Below, in pieces: positions 5,370 through 13,322 of a stretch of DNA of 13,767 bases. Each line of letters begins with the position of its first letter. The first letter of the stretch is position 1. This DNA comes from an uncultured Clostridia bacterium. GTDB taxonomy: Bacteria; Bacillota; Clostridia; Peptostreptococcales; Acidaminobacteraceae. Position numbers and translations under genes: made by a program. The notes beneath the pieces are model-generated. The model was given only the letters and a program-made list of their open reading frames with translations, ran no database searches and was not told where the DNA came from. Location of the stretch: the NCBI GenBank assembly GCA_937880545.1, contig CALFKA010000254.1, positions 1-13,767 of the forward strand, in the 5' to 3' direction.

Positions 5370-6920
5370 CTATTTGGCATAGGACACGGCCCTTGATTCG
5401 CGGATCATATGAACTTTTACCTGACCCGGATAATCGAGTTCTTCTTCAATTTGTTTACTAATGTCGCGGCTGAGAAGGAGCATCTCATCATCTGATACCT
5501 TTTCAGGTAGTACCATGATGCGGATCTCGCGACCGGCTTGGATCGCATAGCTCTTTTCGACTCCTTTATAGGAGTTGGCGATGTTTTCCAGACTCTCCAG
5601 ACGTTTTACATAGTTGTCGAGGGACTCACGGCGAGCGCCGGGACGGGCTGCGCTGATCGCATCAGCCGCCGTCACGAGCACAGCCTCAACAGTCGTCGGT
5701 TCAAAGTCCCCGTGATGGGTGCTCATCGCATGAATGACGTCTTCGCTTTCACCGTATTTTCTTAAAATACCCATACCCAATTCAATATGGGTACCTTCCA
5801 TTTCGGTATCCACTGCCTTACCAATATCGTGGAGCAAACCGGCTCGTTTTGCCGTGCGCACGTTCGCGCCAAGTTCTTTGGCGAGCATGCCTGCGACTTT
5901 GGCGACTTCAATGGAATGTGAGAGCACGTTTTGACCATAGCTGGTTCGAAATTGCAGGCGGCCGATGAGTTTGACGATTTCTGGATGCACGCGGTTGAGT
6001 TCCAACTCAAAGACCGCATTCTTTCCTTCTTCCTTCATCATTTCATCGACTTCTTTTCTTGACTTTTCAACCATCTCTTCAATACGTGAAGGGTGGATTC
6101 TACCGTCTGCGATCAATTTTTCAAGTGCAAGTGCGGTGATTTTACGGCGTACCGGATCAAAGCACGAGATAATGACAGCTTCAGGCGTATCATCGATGAT
6201 CAGGTCGACGCCGGTCTCTTTTTCGAGTGCTCGGATATTGCGTCCTTCTCTTCCGATAATGCGACCTTTCATATCATCGCTGGGCAAAGTGACGACCGAC
6301 ACGGTGTTTTCAGACACAAAATCCGATGCAATCCGATGAATGGTGTTCGAAAGGATCTTCTGGGATTCTTTTTTTGCTTCTTCCCGGATCTGCTCTTCCA
6401 TCTCGCGGATACGGGTCACCTTTTCGCGGCTCAGTTTCTTGTCGACTTCTTCGAGGAGCTGTACACGGGCTTCTTCGCGATTCATCGCGGCGACCCGCTC
6501 CAGTTCCTCTTCAATTCTTGCTGCCTGCTTATCAAGTGCAGAGCGCTGTGCATTGATGCGCTTGTCCTGATTTTGCAGTTCCTTCTCTCTTTTGTCCTGG
6601 TCTTTCTGTCGTTCGTCCAGGAGTTCTTCTTTCTGAAGATTTCTCTTCTCAATGCGCTGTATTTCAGCGCGCCGTTCTCTGGTTTCTCTGTCAAAGTTTG
6701 CTCGTTGTGTGTGGATTTCTTCTTTCGCTTCAAAGAGGTTTTCCTTTTTTAAGGTTTCCGCTGCTTTTCTCGCTTCTTGAAGAATTTGATTTGCCTGTGT
6801 TTCGGCACTTCCCAATTTTTTCTCAGCAAAGGTACGTCTGAGCAGATATCCAATAACAAGGCTGACAATGGCCACTATTACATAAACCAGAATTTGAAAG
6901 ATGTTGGGTATAACACTCAC
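5370..6920 (-). CDS. rny: Ribonuclease Y, membrane-anchored endoribonuclease
   Basis: RNase Y starts mRNA decay in most Firmicutes by endonucleolytic cleavage at the membrane. The 516-residue protein has the full family layout: an N-terminal membrane helix (about 8-27), a long charged coiled coil (30-195) rich in E, K, R and Q, a KH RNA-binding domain with the IIGREG loop (221-226), and an HD metal-dependent phosphohydrolase domain with H335, the H364-D365 pair in LLHDIGKA, THH (401-403) and D420. Length matches the usual 510-525. The annotated start is GTG at 6920; in-frame stops upstream exclude a longer form, but the GTG is part of the Shine-Dalgarno itself, so the true start could be a few codons later. 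The gene has its own extended -10 promoter and its own terminator, so it is a single-gene unit. Confidence 0.97.
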   Translation of the reverse strand: MSVIPNIFQILVYVIVAIVSLVIGYLLRRTFAEKKLGSAETQANQILQEARKAAETLKKENLFEAKEEIHTQRANFDRETRERRAEIQRIEKRNLQKEELLDERQKDQDKREKELQNQDKRINAQRSALDKQAARIEEELERVAAMNREEARVQLLEEVDKKLSREKVTRIREMEEQIREEAKKESQKILSNTIHRIASDFVSENTVSVVTLPSDDMKGRIIGREGRNIRALEKETGVDLIIDDTPEAVIISCFDPVRRKITALALEKLIADGRIHPSRIEEMVEKSRKEVDEMMKEEGKNAVFELELNRVHPEIVKLIGRLQFRTSYGQNVLSHSIEVAKVAGMLAKELGANVRTAKRAGLLHDIGKAVDTEMEGTHIELGMGILRKYGESEDVIHAMSTHHGDFEPTTVEAVLVTAADAISAARPGARRESLDNYVKRLESLENIANSYKGVEKSYAIQAGREIRIMVLPEKVSDDEMLLLSRDISKQIEEELDYPGQVKVHMIRESRAVSYAK

Positions 6921-6940
6921 CTCCTTAAATTCTTTCTATA

Positions 6941-6949
6941 ATTATAGCA
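6941..6949 (-). promoter_or_regulatory. Extended -10 promoter of rny
   Basis: TGCTATAAT on the minus strand is a perfect -10 hexamer with the TGn extension. No convincing -35 box lies 16-18 bases upstream, which extended -10 promoters tolerate. The predicted start near 6934 leaves a leader of only about 14 bases, nearly all of it the ribosome site. Confidence 0.72.
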
Positions 6950-6989
6950 TAGCCAGGGAGACTACTCTACAAAAACGTTGGGATCGAAC

Positions 6990-7032
6990 AAAAAAAGTCG
7001 AACAGACAAACGATTTTCGCTGTCTCTTCGAC
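6990..7032 (-). terminator. Intrinsic terminator of recA
   Basis: A long hairpin starts about 50 bases after the recA stop: GTCGAA pairs with TTCGAC, AGACA with TGTCT across a single mismatch, and an inner GCGA with TCGT around an AAA loop. Seven T residues follow at once. The remaining spacer 7033-7082 shows no other feature. Confidence 0.9.
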
Positions 7033-7082
7033 GAATCAAGGCTTTTGAGCGTTGCAGAAAGGTAGATCTTCCTGTCGATATA

Positions 7083-8099
7083 TTATTTTTCCTTGGTTTC
7101 TTCTTCCGAGGGGGTGATCTCGTAGAATGTCAGCACTTTTTGTTCGATCTCTCGGAGGAGTTCCGGGTTCTCATCAAGATAGGCTTTCGCATTTTCACGT
7201 CCCTGCCCCAGTCGCTCATCCCCATAGCTAAACCAGGAACCACTCTTCTTGACGATATCGGCCTCTGCCGCTACGTCGAGAATGCTGCCGGTCTTGGAGA
7301 TACCGGTACCGAACATCAGATCGAATTCAGCGAGCTTAAAGGGAGGAGCCATTTTGTTTTTTACGACACGCACTCGTACGCGTGAACCGATGGCGCTATC
7401 ACGATCTTTAATCTGTTCTCCTCTGCGCACATCGAGTCGGACGCTGGAGTAGAACTTGAGCGCATTGCCTCCGGTCGTCACTTCCGGGTTGCCGTACATG
7501 ACACCGATCTTCATGCGGAGTTGGTTAATAAAGACAAGACATGTATTGGATCGATTCAGAACACCTGTCAGCTTTCTAAGCGCCTGGCTCATCAGACGCG
7601 CCTGCAGACCCACATGCGAGTCTCCCATCTCTCCGGAGACTTCTGCTTTCGGAACAAGTGCCGCCACTGAGTCAACGACGACGATATCGATCGCATTACT
7701 TCTTACCAGAGCATCGACGATCTCGAGCGCTTGCTCGCCATTGTCGGGCTGTGAGAGGATCAGGTTGTCGGTATCGACGCCGATCCGGGCAGCGTAAGAC
7801 GGGTCGAGCGCATGCTCGGCGTCAACAAATGCCGCCACTCCCCCGAGTCTCTGAGCTTCCGCAATCGCGTGCAGCGCAACAGTTGTCTTACCGGAAGACT
7901 CCGGTCCATATACTTCAACGATACGGCCTTTGGGAAGGCCGCCAATCCCCAGGGCCAGGTCCAGCGCCAGAGAACCTGTAGGAATGACATCTTGATGCGT
8001 CTTGGGAGGTGCATCCCCCAGACGCATGATGGATCCTTTTCCGAATTGTTTTTCAATGCTGGCAAGCACACTCGTCAATGCTTTTTCTTTTTCTGTCAT
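7083..8099 (-). CDS. recA: RecA recombinase
   Basis: RecA forms ATP-dependent filaments on single-stranded DNA, drives homologous pairing, and triggers LexA self-cleavage in the SOS response. The 338-residue product has Walker A GPESSGKT (65-72), the catalytic glutamate in FVDAEHALDPSYA (E95), Walker B IVVVDS (139-144), the L2 DNA-binding loop from QLRMKIGVMYGNPE to TTGG (193-211), and a short acidic C-terminal tail (EEETKEK). It is slightly shorter than the B. subtilis protein, only at the tail. The ATG has a GGAGG four bases upstream. It lies 39 bases after cinA with no terminator between, so it can be read both from the upstream operon and from its own SOS promoter. No intein or other interruption is present. 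Confidence 0.99.
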   Translation of the reverse strand: MTEKEKALTSVLASIEKQFGKGSIMRLGDAPPKTHQDVIPTGSLALDLALGIGGLPKGRIVEVYGPESSGKTTVALHAIAEAQRLGGVAAFVDAEHALDPSYAARIGVDTDNLILSQPDNGEQALEIVDALVRSNAIDIVVVDSVAALVPKAEVSGEMGDSHVGLQARLMSQALRKLTGVLNRSNTCLVFINQLRMKIGVMYGNPEVTTGGNALKFYSSVRLDVRRGEQIKDRDSAIGSRVRVRVVKNKMAPPFKLAEFDLMFGTGISKTGSILDVAAEADIVKKSGSWFSYGDERLGQGRENAKAYLDENPELLREIEQKVLTFYEITPSEEETKEK

Positions 8100-8112
8100 G
8101 ATTCCTCCACAT

Positions 8113-8124
8113 GAACGTTTGTTC
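8113..8124 (-). promoter_or_regulatory. LexA/DinR SOS box of recA
   Basis: The minus strand reads GAACAAACGTTC, a perfect fit to the Firmicutes SOS consensus GAACRNRYGTTC. It sits over the predicted transcription start, between the -10 box and the ribosome site of recA, where bound LexA would block transcription. Confidence 0.88.
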
Positions 8125-8130
8125 TATATC

Positions 8131-8159
8131 AGTATACCTTATTTCTTATCATCCTTCAA
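8131..8159 (-). promoter_or_regulatory. Sigma-A-type promoter of recA
   Basis: TTGAAG (8159-8154) and TATACT (8136-8131) are spaced by 17 bases, predicting a start near 8124. The promoter overlaps the last codons and stop of cinA. Its position immediately before the SOS box supports the assignment. Confidence 0.8.
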
Positions 8160-9239
8160 GAGAAAATCAATGGCAAAGGCAAGTGCACGGTAACTCATGC
8201 GAACCAAGTTTGCCCCACGGTTCTGGCGAAGTTGGAAGAATATCTCTTCTTCCCGGTCAGCAGAACACATGGCAAGATAGACTTTTCCGTGTTTTTGAGG
8301 GTCTGTATGTTCAGAATATCCTGTGAGGGCAAGACCCAGTGAACATCCACTCTTCTCACGTGCTGCTCTGGCCAGTTCCCGAGTGATCTCCTCACCGACG
8401 CAGTCACCACTCAGTAGTTCCGATCTAATTCCCAGCATCAAATGCTTTGCTTCCGGCGTATAAACGACATAGCTTCCATACAGCACATCACTCATGCCAC
8501 TTACCTCTGAAAGGAGAGAAGCAACACCCCCACACGAGGCTGATTCTGCCAGAGCGAGGGTATGGCCCTTCTCCTTTAACAGAGAATAGAGCCGCAGGGG
8601 AATTGTGTCATCCCCTGTGGCATAGATTTCCTTTTTAAAGAGTGCTTCTACTCTCTTAGAAATCTGCTCGCACAGTTCCAGATCATAAGCTCGTACACGC
8701 AGTGTCGTAAACCCATCACCTACGTAGGTCGCCACGAGTTTTGTCTGCTCTTCACCGAGAGTATCTCGGAGTTTAGTCTCAATCTCCACTTCCCCCATGC
8801 CAATCAGCAAATAAAAGCGCTCGCAGATACAATCTGTGGCCAACTTTTTCTGGAGTTCCTGGAGCATCGGAAGGTTTTCCCTGGGTGGCCCCGGTAGTAG
8901 GATAAGGGTTTTTTCCCCTTTTTTCAAGATCCAACCGGAGGCTATTCCAACATGGTTTTTCATTTCTTCTGCGTCGGCATCGGCAAATACACGGTCAACG
9001 AGCGTGAAACTCAGGTCATCGCGCGTGCCGCCAAGTCCACCGGTCATAATGAGCGTGTCGCATCTTTCCACAGCAAAATGAAACGCCTCTTCCATGGCGC
9101 TGAGTTCATCTATGGTAGAGAGCTGGACATAGAGTTCTCCTCCCAGTGAATCGACCAATCGTCCGACATGCAGTTTATTTCTGTCTAGTACTTTTCCATT
9201 GAGGAGTTCATCCCCGATCGTCAGGAGTCCAAATCGCAA
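8139..9239 (-). CDS. cinA: CinA family protein (MoCF domain plus nicotinamide-nucleotide amidase-like domain), shortened
   Basis: CinA proteins pair an N-terminal MoCF/COG1058 nucleotide-binding domain, linked to ADP-ribose or NMN pyrophosphatase activity, with a C-terminal PncC domain that deamidates NMN; the gene is often next to recA and was first named for competence induction. Here GDELLNGKVLDRN (9-21), TGGLGGTRDDLS (66-77) and LLPGPPRENLPML (114-126) mark the first domain, and AESASCGG (231-238) plus YVVYTPEAKHLMLGI (257-271) the second. The protein has 366 residues instead of about 410-420. The gap between TGGLG and LPGPP is roughly 35 residues shorter than I recall for relatives. The normal AES-CTGG loop carries an extra residue, and the usual GPxGG motif near residue 306 is replaced. 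Activity may be altered. The start is TTG directly after the pgsA stop, with GGGAGG eight bases before it. Confidence 0.9.
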   Translation of the reverse strand: MRFGLLTIGDELLNGKVLDRNKLHVGRLVDSLGGELYVQLSTIDELSAMEEAFHFAVERCDTLIMTGGLGGTRDDLSFTLVDRVFADADAEEMKNHVGIASGWILKKGEKTLILLPGPPRENLPMLQELQKKLATDCICERFYLLIGMGEVEIETKLRDTLGEEQTKLVATYVGDGFTTLRVRAYDLELCEQISKRVEALFKKEIYATGDDTIPLRLYSLLKEKGHTLALAESASCGGVASLLSEVSGMSDVLYGSYVVYTPEAKHLMLGIRSELLSGDCVGEEITRELARAAREKSGCSLGLALTGYSEHTDPQKHGKVYLAMCSADREEEIFFQLRQNRGANLVRMSYRALAFAIDFLLKDDKK

Positions 9240-9761
9240 CTAAAGCACCTCCCGATTTTTCCATAAATAATCCCATGCACTGAAAAGAGTAATGGCTGTC
9301 ATGAGAGTGACCAAGACAGTCAAAATCATGTCAGAGGGTCTCTCGAGTATCCAGTACAGGTGGAGCACAATCAAAAGTGTAATCTGCAGTACTGTCTTTG
9401 CCTTCCCATAAACACTGGCAGCTATTACGTGATTTTTCCCTGCCGCTACTGCTCGGAAAATACTGATGGAAAGCTCTCTTGTGATCACGATAATAACAGG
9501 AACAGCACTCAGCCTTTCGATGGAGACAAACAGGACGAAAGAGCTGATCGTCAGGATCTTGTCTGCCAGTGGATCAAGCAGTTTTCCCAGATCCGTTACG
9601 AGTCCCATCTTCCGCGCGAGATAGCCATCGACAAAGTCCGTGGCAGCTGCCAAAGCAAACAGAAGCGTTGCAAGCAGTCGATAGTCCGTATAGAGGAATA
9701 CCGCGACATATACCGGAACAATCAAAAGACGTATTGTCGTAATTTTATTCGGAAGATTCAT
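9240..9761 (-). CDS. pgsA: CDP-diacylglycerol-glycerol-3-phosphate 3-phosphatidyltransferase
   Basis: PgsA exchanges CMP of CDP-diacylglycerol for glycerol-3-phosphate to form phosphatidylglycerol phosphate, the precursor of phosphatidylglycerol and cardiolipin. The 173-residue membrane protein carries the complete CDP-alcohol phosphotransferase motif: D42, D45-G46, A49-R50, G59, D63 and D67. The N-terminus (NLPNKITTIRL) is typical of PgsA. Hydrophobic helices lie near 10-25, 29-41, 69-92, 120-138 and 145-163. The length is slightly under the usual 180-190. The ATG overlaps the 3' end of rimO by 17 bases, and a GGGGGT stretch serves as the ribosome site. The position between rimO and cinA-recA is a common Firmicutes order and supports PgsA over other family members. 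Confidence 0.94.
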   Translation of the reverse strand: MNLPNKITTIRLLIVPVYVAVFLYTDYRLLATLLFALAAATDFVDGYLARKMGLVTDLGKLLDPLADKILTISSFVLFVSIERLSAVPVIIVITRELSISIFRAVAAGKNHVIAASVYGKAKTVLQITLLIVLHLYWILERPSDMILTVLVTLMTAITLFSAWDYLWKNREVL

Positions 9762-11049
9762 CGATTACCCCCGTCAGATCCAGTCCGTCAGAGCCGGTGA
9801 TGCGAACTTGCAAAAAAGTTCCCGCCTCAACTTGAGTGTTTTTGACAAAGACGACGCAGTCCACCTCCGGTGCGTCCCATTTAGTCCTGGCATAGACGCC
9901 CTCTATCCCCTGCTCTTCTACGAGTACTTCCTGGAGAGTTCCAACCAGAGAGTCACTCAAGGCTTCGGCACGGTCCGTCTGTGCCTGCATCAGTTCATCA
10001 TAGCGCTGTTGTTTTATTGACTGAGAAACTTTACCGTCAAGTCTGCGCGAAGGAGCTCCTTCCTCATCTGAGTACATGAAAGCGCCCAGCCGCTCGAACG
10101 GATTTTCCTCGAGAAAATGCATCAATTCTTCAAAGTCTTCCTGCGTCTCACCGGGAAAACCGACCATAACGGTCGTACGCAGCGCTATATTTGGCACCAG
10201 TTCTCTCGCCCAGGAGATCACTTGACGGATTTCGTTTTGTGTTGTGGTGCGATTCATTCTCTTTAGAACTTTGTCACTGACGTGCTGGATGGGCATGTCC
10301 AAGTAGGGAACGACTTTTTCGCAGGTAGCCATTGTCTCAAAAAAAGAGCGGGTGAGGATGTCGCTGTAGACGTACTGCAGGCGGATCCAGAACTTTCCGG
10401 GAAGGGCATTGAGTGCCCTCAAGAGCTCTTCCAGAGTCTCCCCACGGTCTCGCCCAAAGCGAGATACATCCTGCGCAATCAAAATCAGCTCTTTCGCCCC
10501 CTGAAGGAGAGCTTTCCTTGCTTCCTCTGTAATGTCATCCACACGCCGAGATCGCATGGGACCCCTAAGAGACGGGATGAGACAGTAGGTGCAGTGATTG
10601 TCACACCCTTCAGCGATCTTTAGGTAGGAAGAGGGCAGGTGAAGGGGCGGTCTCTTTCCGGAGAGGATCAGTGTGTCTCTTTTATCAAAGAAGAAACGCT
10701 CATTGCTCTCCAGGACATCTGCCATCTCTTTTAGATAACCGGTGCCGACAAAGGCATCGACTTCCGGAAGTTCGCTCTCAAGCACTTCTTTGTATCTCTG
10801 AGAGAGACATCCCATCATGACAAGCTTTGTCGCTTGTCCGCTTTCTTTGTACTCCGCAAGATCGAGAAGCCGGTCCAGGCTCTCCTGTACAGCAGCTTCA
10901 ATAAACCCACAGGTATTTAAAATAATAATGTCCGCTTCATCAGGGTTTTGGGTCCAGTGATATCCTCTGTCGATGAGAGAAGAAATAGCCACTTCCCCGT
11001 CCCCTGTGTTTTTCGAGCAGCCTAAGTTTTCCAGGTAAAAGCGCTTCAA
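9745..11049 (-). CDS. rimO: Ribosomal protein S12 methylthiotransferase, radical SAM enzyme
   Basis: RimO adds a methylthio group to the beta-carbon of a conserved aspartate in ribosomal protein S12, using two iron-sulfur clusters. The 434-residue product has the N-terminal UPF0004 domain with its three cluster cysteines C11 (LGCSKN), C47 (NTCGFI) and C81 (GCLSQRY). The radical SAM motif C149-x3-C153-x2-C156 follows in EGCDNHCTYC, with the RGPMRSR segment typical of RimO rather than MiaB. A C-terminal TRAM domain occupies about residues 370-434. The start is TTG at 11049 in a TTGA overlap with the ftsK stop, seven bases after GGAGG, so translation is probably coupled to ftsK. All expected ligands are present and the length is normal. 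Confidence 0.97.
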   Translation of the reverse strand: MKRFYLENLGCSKNTGDGEVAISSLIDRGYHWTQNPDEADIIILNTCGFIEAAVQESLDRLLDLAEYKESGQATKLVMMGCLSQRYKEVLESELPEVDAFVGTGYLKEMADVLESNERFFFDKRDTLILSGKRPPLHLPSSYLKIAEGCDNHCTYCLIPSLRGPMRSRRVDDITEEARKALLQGAKELILIAQDVSRFGRDRGETLEELLRALNALPGKFWIRLQYVYSDILTRSFFETMATCEKVVPYLDMPIQHVSDKVLKRMNRTTTQNEIRQVISWARELVPNIALRTTVMVGFPGETQEDFEELMHFLEENPFERLGAFMYSDEEGAPSRRLDGKVSQSIKQQRYDELMQAQTDRAEALSDSLVGTLQEVLVEEQGIEGVYARTKWDAPEVDCVVFVKNTQVEAGTFLQVRITGSDGLDLTGVIDESSE

Positions 11050-13322
11050 GCGTCTTCCTCCTCATCTTCTTGTTGAAGATCATAGAAGTCTACCAGCACT
11101 TCGCGGGGTTTGCTGCCCTGTGGCGGACCGACGATACCTCTCTCCTCCATCATATCTACCAGTCTGCCCGCCCGGCTGTAACCGATGCGAAACTTTCTCT
11201 GAAGAAGAGAAGCGGAGGCACTGCGCAGATCCAGTACGGCGCGGATCGCATCGGGAAGAAGTTCATCTTCCATTTCATGCGACTCGAACTCTGCCACACC
11301 TTCTACGACTTTTTCATCGTATTCGACTTCCATATCTTGATTCTTGATGTATTCCACCACAGCGCCAATCTCTTCATCGGTGATAAGCGCGCCTTGAATG
11401 CGTCGAGGCTTAGAGCTTCCCGGTGGGAGGAAAAGCATATCTCCCTTGCCGAGGAGTTTTTCTGCCCCTCCCATATCGAGGATGATCCTCGAGTCGATGG
11501 CGGAGGAGACGCTAAAGGCGATGCGTGCAGGAATATTGGTCTTGATTAGCCCGGTAATGACATCAGCACTCGGTCGCTGTGTCGCCACGATCAGATGAAT
11601 ACCAGCTGCTCTTGCCATCTGGGAGATGCGAGCGATAGAGTCCTCCACTTGATTCGGAGCCACCATCATAAGGTCTGCCAGTTCATCGATTAAAACGACG
11701 ATGCGAGGCAGTTTGTTCTCCGGATGAGCATTATTGTAAGAATCAATATCGCGGCAGTTGGCGCCGGCGATCAGCTCATATCTCTCCGTCATCTGATTGA
11801 CAGCCCATCCAAGGCCAATCGCAGCCTTTTTGGGATCAGTGACGACGGGAAGGATCAGGTGAGGGATGCCGTTATAGCCATTGAGCTCAACGACCTTCGG
11901 GTCGATCATGAGAAGTTTCACATCATCGGGTGATGAGCGGAAAAGAAGACTGTTGATAATCGTGTTGACACAGACACTCTTTCCGGAGCCGGTGCTGCCA
12001 GCGATCAGAAGATGCGGCATGGAAGAAAGATCAGCGACCACGGGTTTTCCGGAGATATCTTTTCCAAGTACAAAGCTAAGCGGTGCCTTGCTCTCAGCAA
12101 ATTCCCGACTTCCGATCATATCACGGATCGAGACGATGTCATTGAGCTGTGCCGGCACTTCGATGCCAATCGCCGCTTTACCCGGGACCGCTGCGACACG
12201 CACCTGCGAAACAGCTAAGTGAAGCGCAATGTCATCTGAGAGACTTGACACCCTGGAGATCTTCGTCCCCGGCTCAAGTTCCATCTCAAAGCGGTTGACT
12301 ATGGGACCACGGGTAATACCGAGTACTTTGGCAATTACGCCAAAACTCTCGAGTGTATCCTCTAGTTTTTTTGCTGTTGCAAGAACTTCCTGACGCTCTC
12401 TCTCTGCATTTCTCGCGTTTTTTGTTCGAGCACTCAGTAGAGAAAGAGGCGGCTTTTTATAGATAACTTTTTCTTTTTTCGAAAGTCCTTTTTCAATATC
12501 CCCTTCTACCTCACGCGTTTCTTCAGGGGTGGGGGTATGTTCTTTCTTATCTGCCTTCGCCGGCGTAGGCGTGACCTGTTCATCCTGAGGTTGTGTCTCC
12601 TCTTGCTTCACGAGAGCTCGGTCGTAATCATGGACCGGAATCTCACGCGACTTTGCCGGAGGTTCTTTCAGAAGGAAATCCGGCAGGACACGCGGCTCTT
12701 CCGGAAGGATCGGTGGGCCCGGGTCTTTGGCTTTTCGCTTTTGAGACATCTCCTTGCCTTTTTGGGCCACCGACTGCATGTCACGGAAAAATCGGATGAT
12801 CGAATAGCTCGAGATAAAAAAGAATCCGATGAGCAGGAAAAAAATGATGAGAATCATGTGTCCTACGCGTCCGAGGAACTGATCGATCACATAGCTGAAG
12901 GGGCTCCCAAAGAGTCCACTGCTTTTGAGCTGGTAGCCACTGACAAATAAGTTGGTGATGGTCTTTGGCTCTTTGAATGCAGTGCGAATCGTCTCCGCAT
13001 GCAGAAATCCCGTCAACAGGAGCACACCGAGAAAGAAAAGCATCATCCCACTGCGTACACGGTATTTATGCTTTTCTAAAGAAGGGGCACTTCCGACGAG
13101 GACCCATGTAAACAGCATAAAGGGAAGCAGGTAGCCGGCGATACCGAAACTTCCTACAATGCCCTTTCCAAGGACACCTCCAAAGATGCCTGTTGAGGTC
13201 GTAAAGACGGAAAAAAGCAAAAAGAGACTCAGCGCCAGCCATAAAAGCAGGCGAATCTCTTTTCTGAGTCCTTCTTTTTCTCTTGGTTTTTTTGTATTTC
13301 TTGTCGTTTTTCTGGGAGCCAC
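11046..13322 (-). CDS. ftsK: DNA translocase FtsK/SpoIIIE
   Basis: This membrane-tethered, ATP-driven pump moves chromosomal DNA through the closing septum (FtsK) or into a forespore (SpoIIIE). The 758-residue protein has four membrane segments (about 25-41, 55-77, 92-109 and 155-177) and a proline/glutamate/lysine-rich linker (180-290). The motor domain carries Walker A GSTGSGKS (442-449), Walker B IVVLIDE with D546-E547, and the ATQRPSADVITG sensor region (580-591). A C-terminal winged-helix gamma domain (about 685-748) reads orienting sequences, and a short acidic tail follows. GTG at 13322 follows directly on the dut stop, with AGGAGG five bases before it. The sequence cannot separate vegetative FtsK from sporulation SpoIIIE; size and four-helix anchor fit the Bacillota type. 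Confidence 0.97.
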   Translation of the reverse strand: MAPRKTTRNTKKPREKEGLRKEIRLLLWLALSLFLLFSVFTTSTGIFGGVLGKGIVGSFGIAGYLLPFMLFTWVLVGSAPSLEKHKYRVRSGMMLFFLGVLLLTGFLHAETIRTAFKEPKTITNLFVSGYQLKSSGLFGSPFSYVIDQFLGRVGHMILIIFFLLIGFFFISSYSIIRFFRDMQSVAQKGKEMSQKRKAKDPGPPILPEEPRVLPDFLLKEPPAKSREIPVHDYDRALVKQEETQPQDEQVTPTPAKADKKEHTPTPEETREVEGDIEKGLSKKEKVIYKKPPLSLLSARTKNARNAERERQEVLATAKKLEDTLESFGVIAKVLGITRGPIVNRFEMELEPGTKISRVSSLSDDIALHLAVSQVRVAAVPGKAAIGIEVPAQLNDIVSIRDMIGSREFAESKAPLSFVLGKDISGKPVVADLSSMPHLLIAGSTGSGKSVCVNTIINSLLFRSSPDDVKLLMIDPKVVELNGYNGIPHLILPVVTDPKKAAIGLGWAVNQMTERYELIAGANCRDIDSYNNAHPENKLPRIVVLIDELADLMMVAPNQVEDSIARISQMARAAGIHLIVATQRPSADVITGLIKTNIPARIAFSVSSAIDSRIILDMGGAEKLLGKGDMLFLPPGSSKPRRIQGALITDEEIGAVVEYIKNQDMEVEYDEKVVEGVAEFESHEMEDELLPDAIRAVLDLRSASASLLQRKFRIGYSRAGRLVDMMEERGIVGPPQGSKPREVLVDFYDLQQEDEEEDA

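Noticed and set aside
6093..6752. Long plus-strand open frame (219 codons) opposite rny
   Set aside because: It is antisense to the RNase Y coiled coil; reverse-reading of lysine/glutamate-rich codons produces a long phenylalanine/leucine-rich frame. No ribosome site or recognisable domain.
11070..11549. Plus-strand open frame of 159 codons opposite the end of ftsK
   Set aside because: It is antisense to the motor and gamma domains of FtsK, with no independent evidence of coding.
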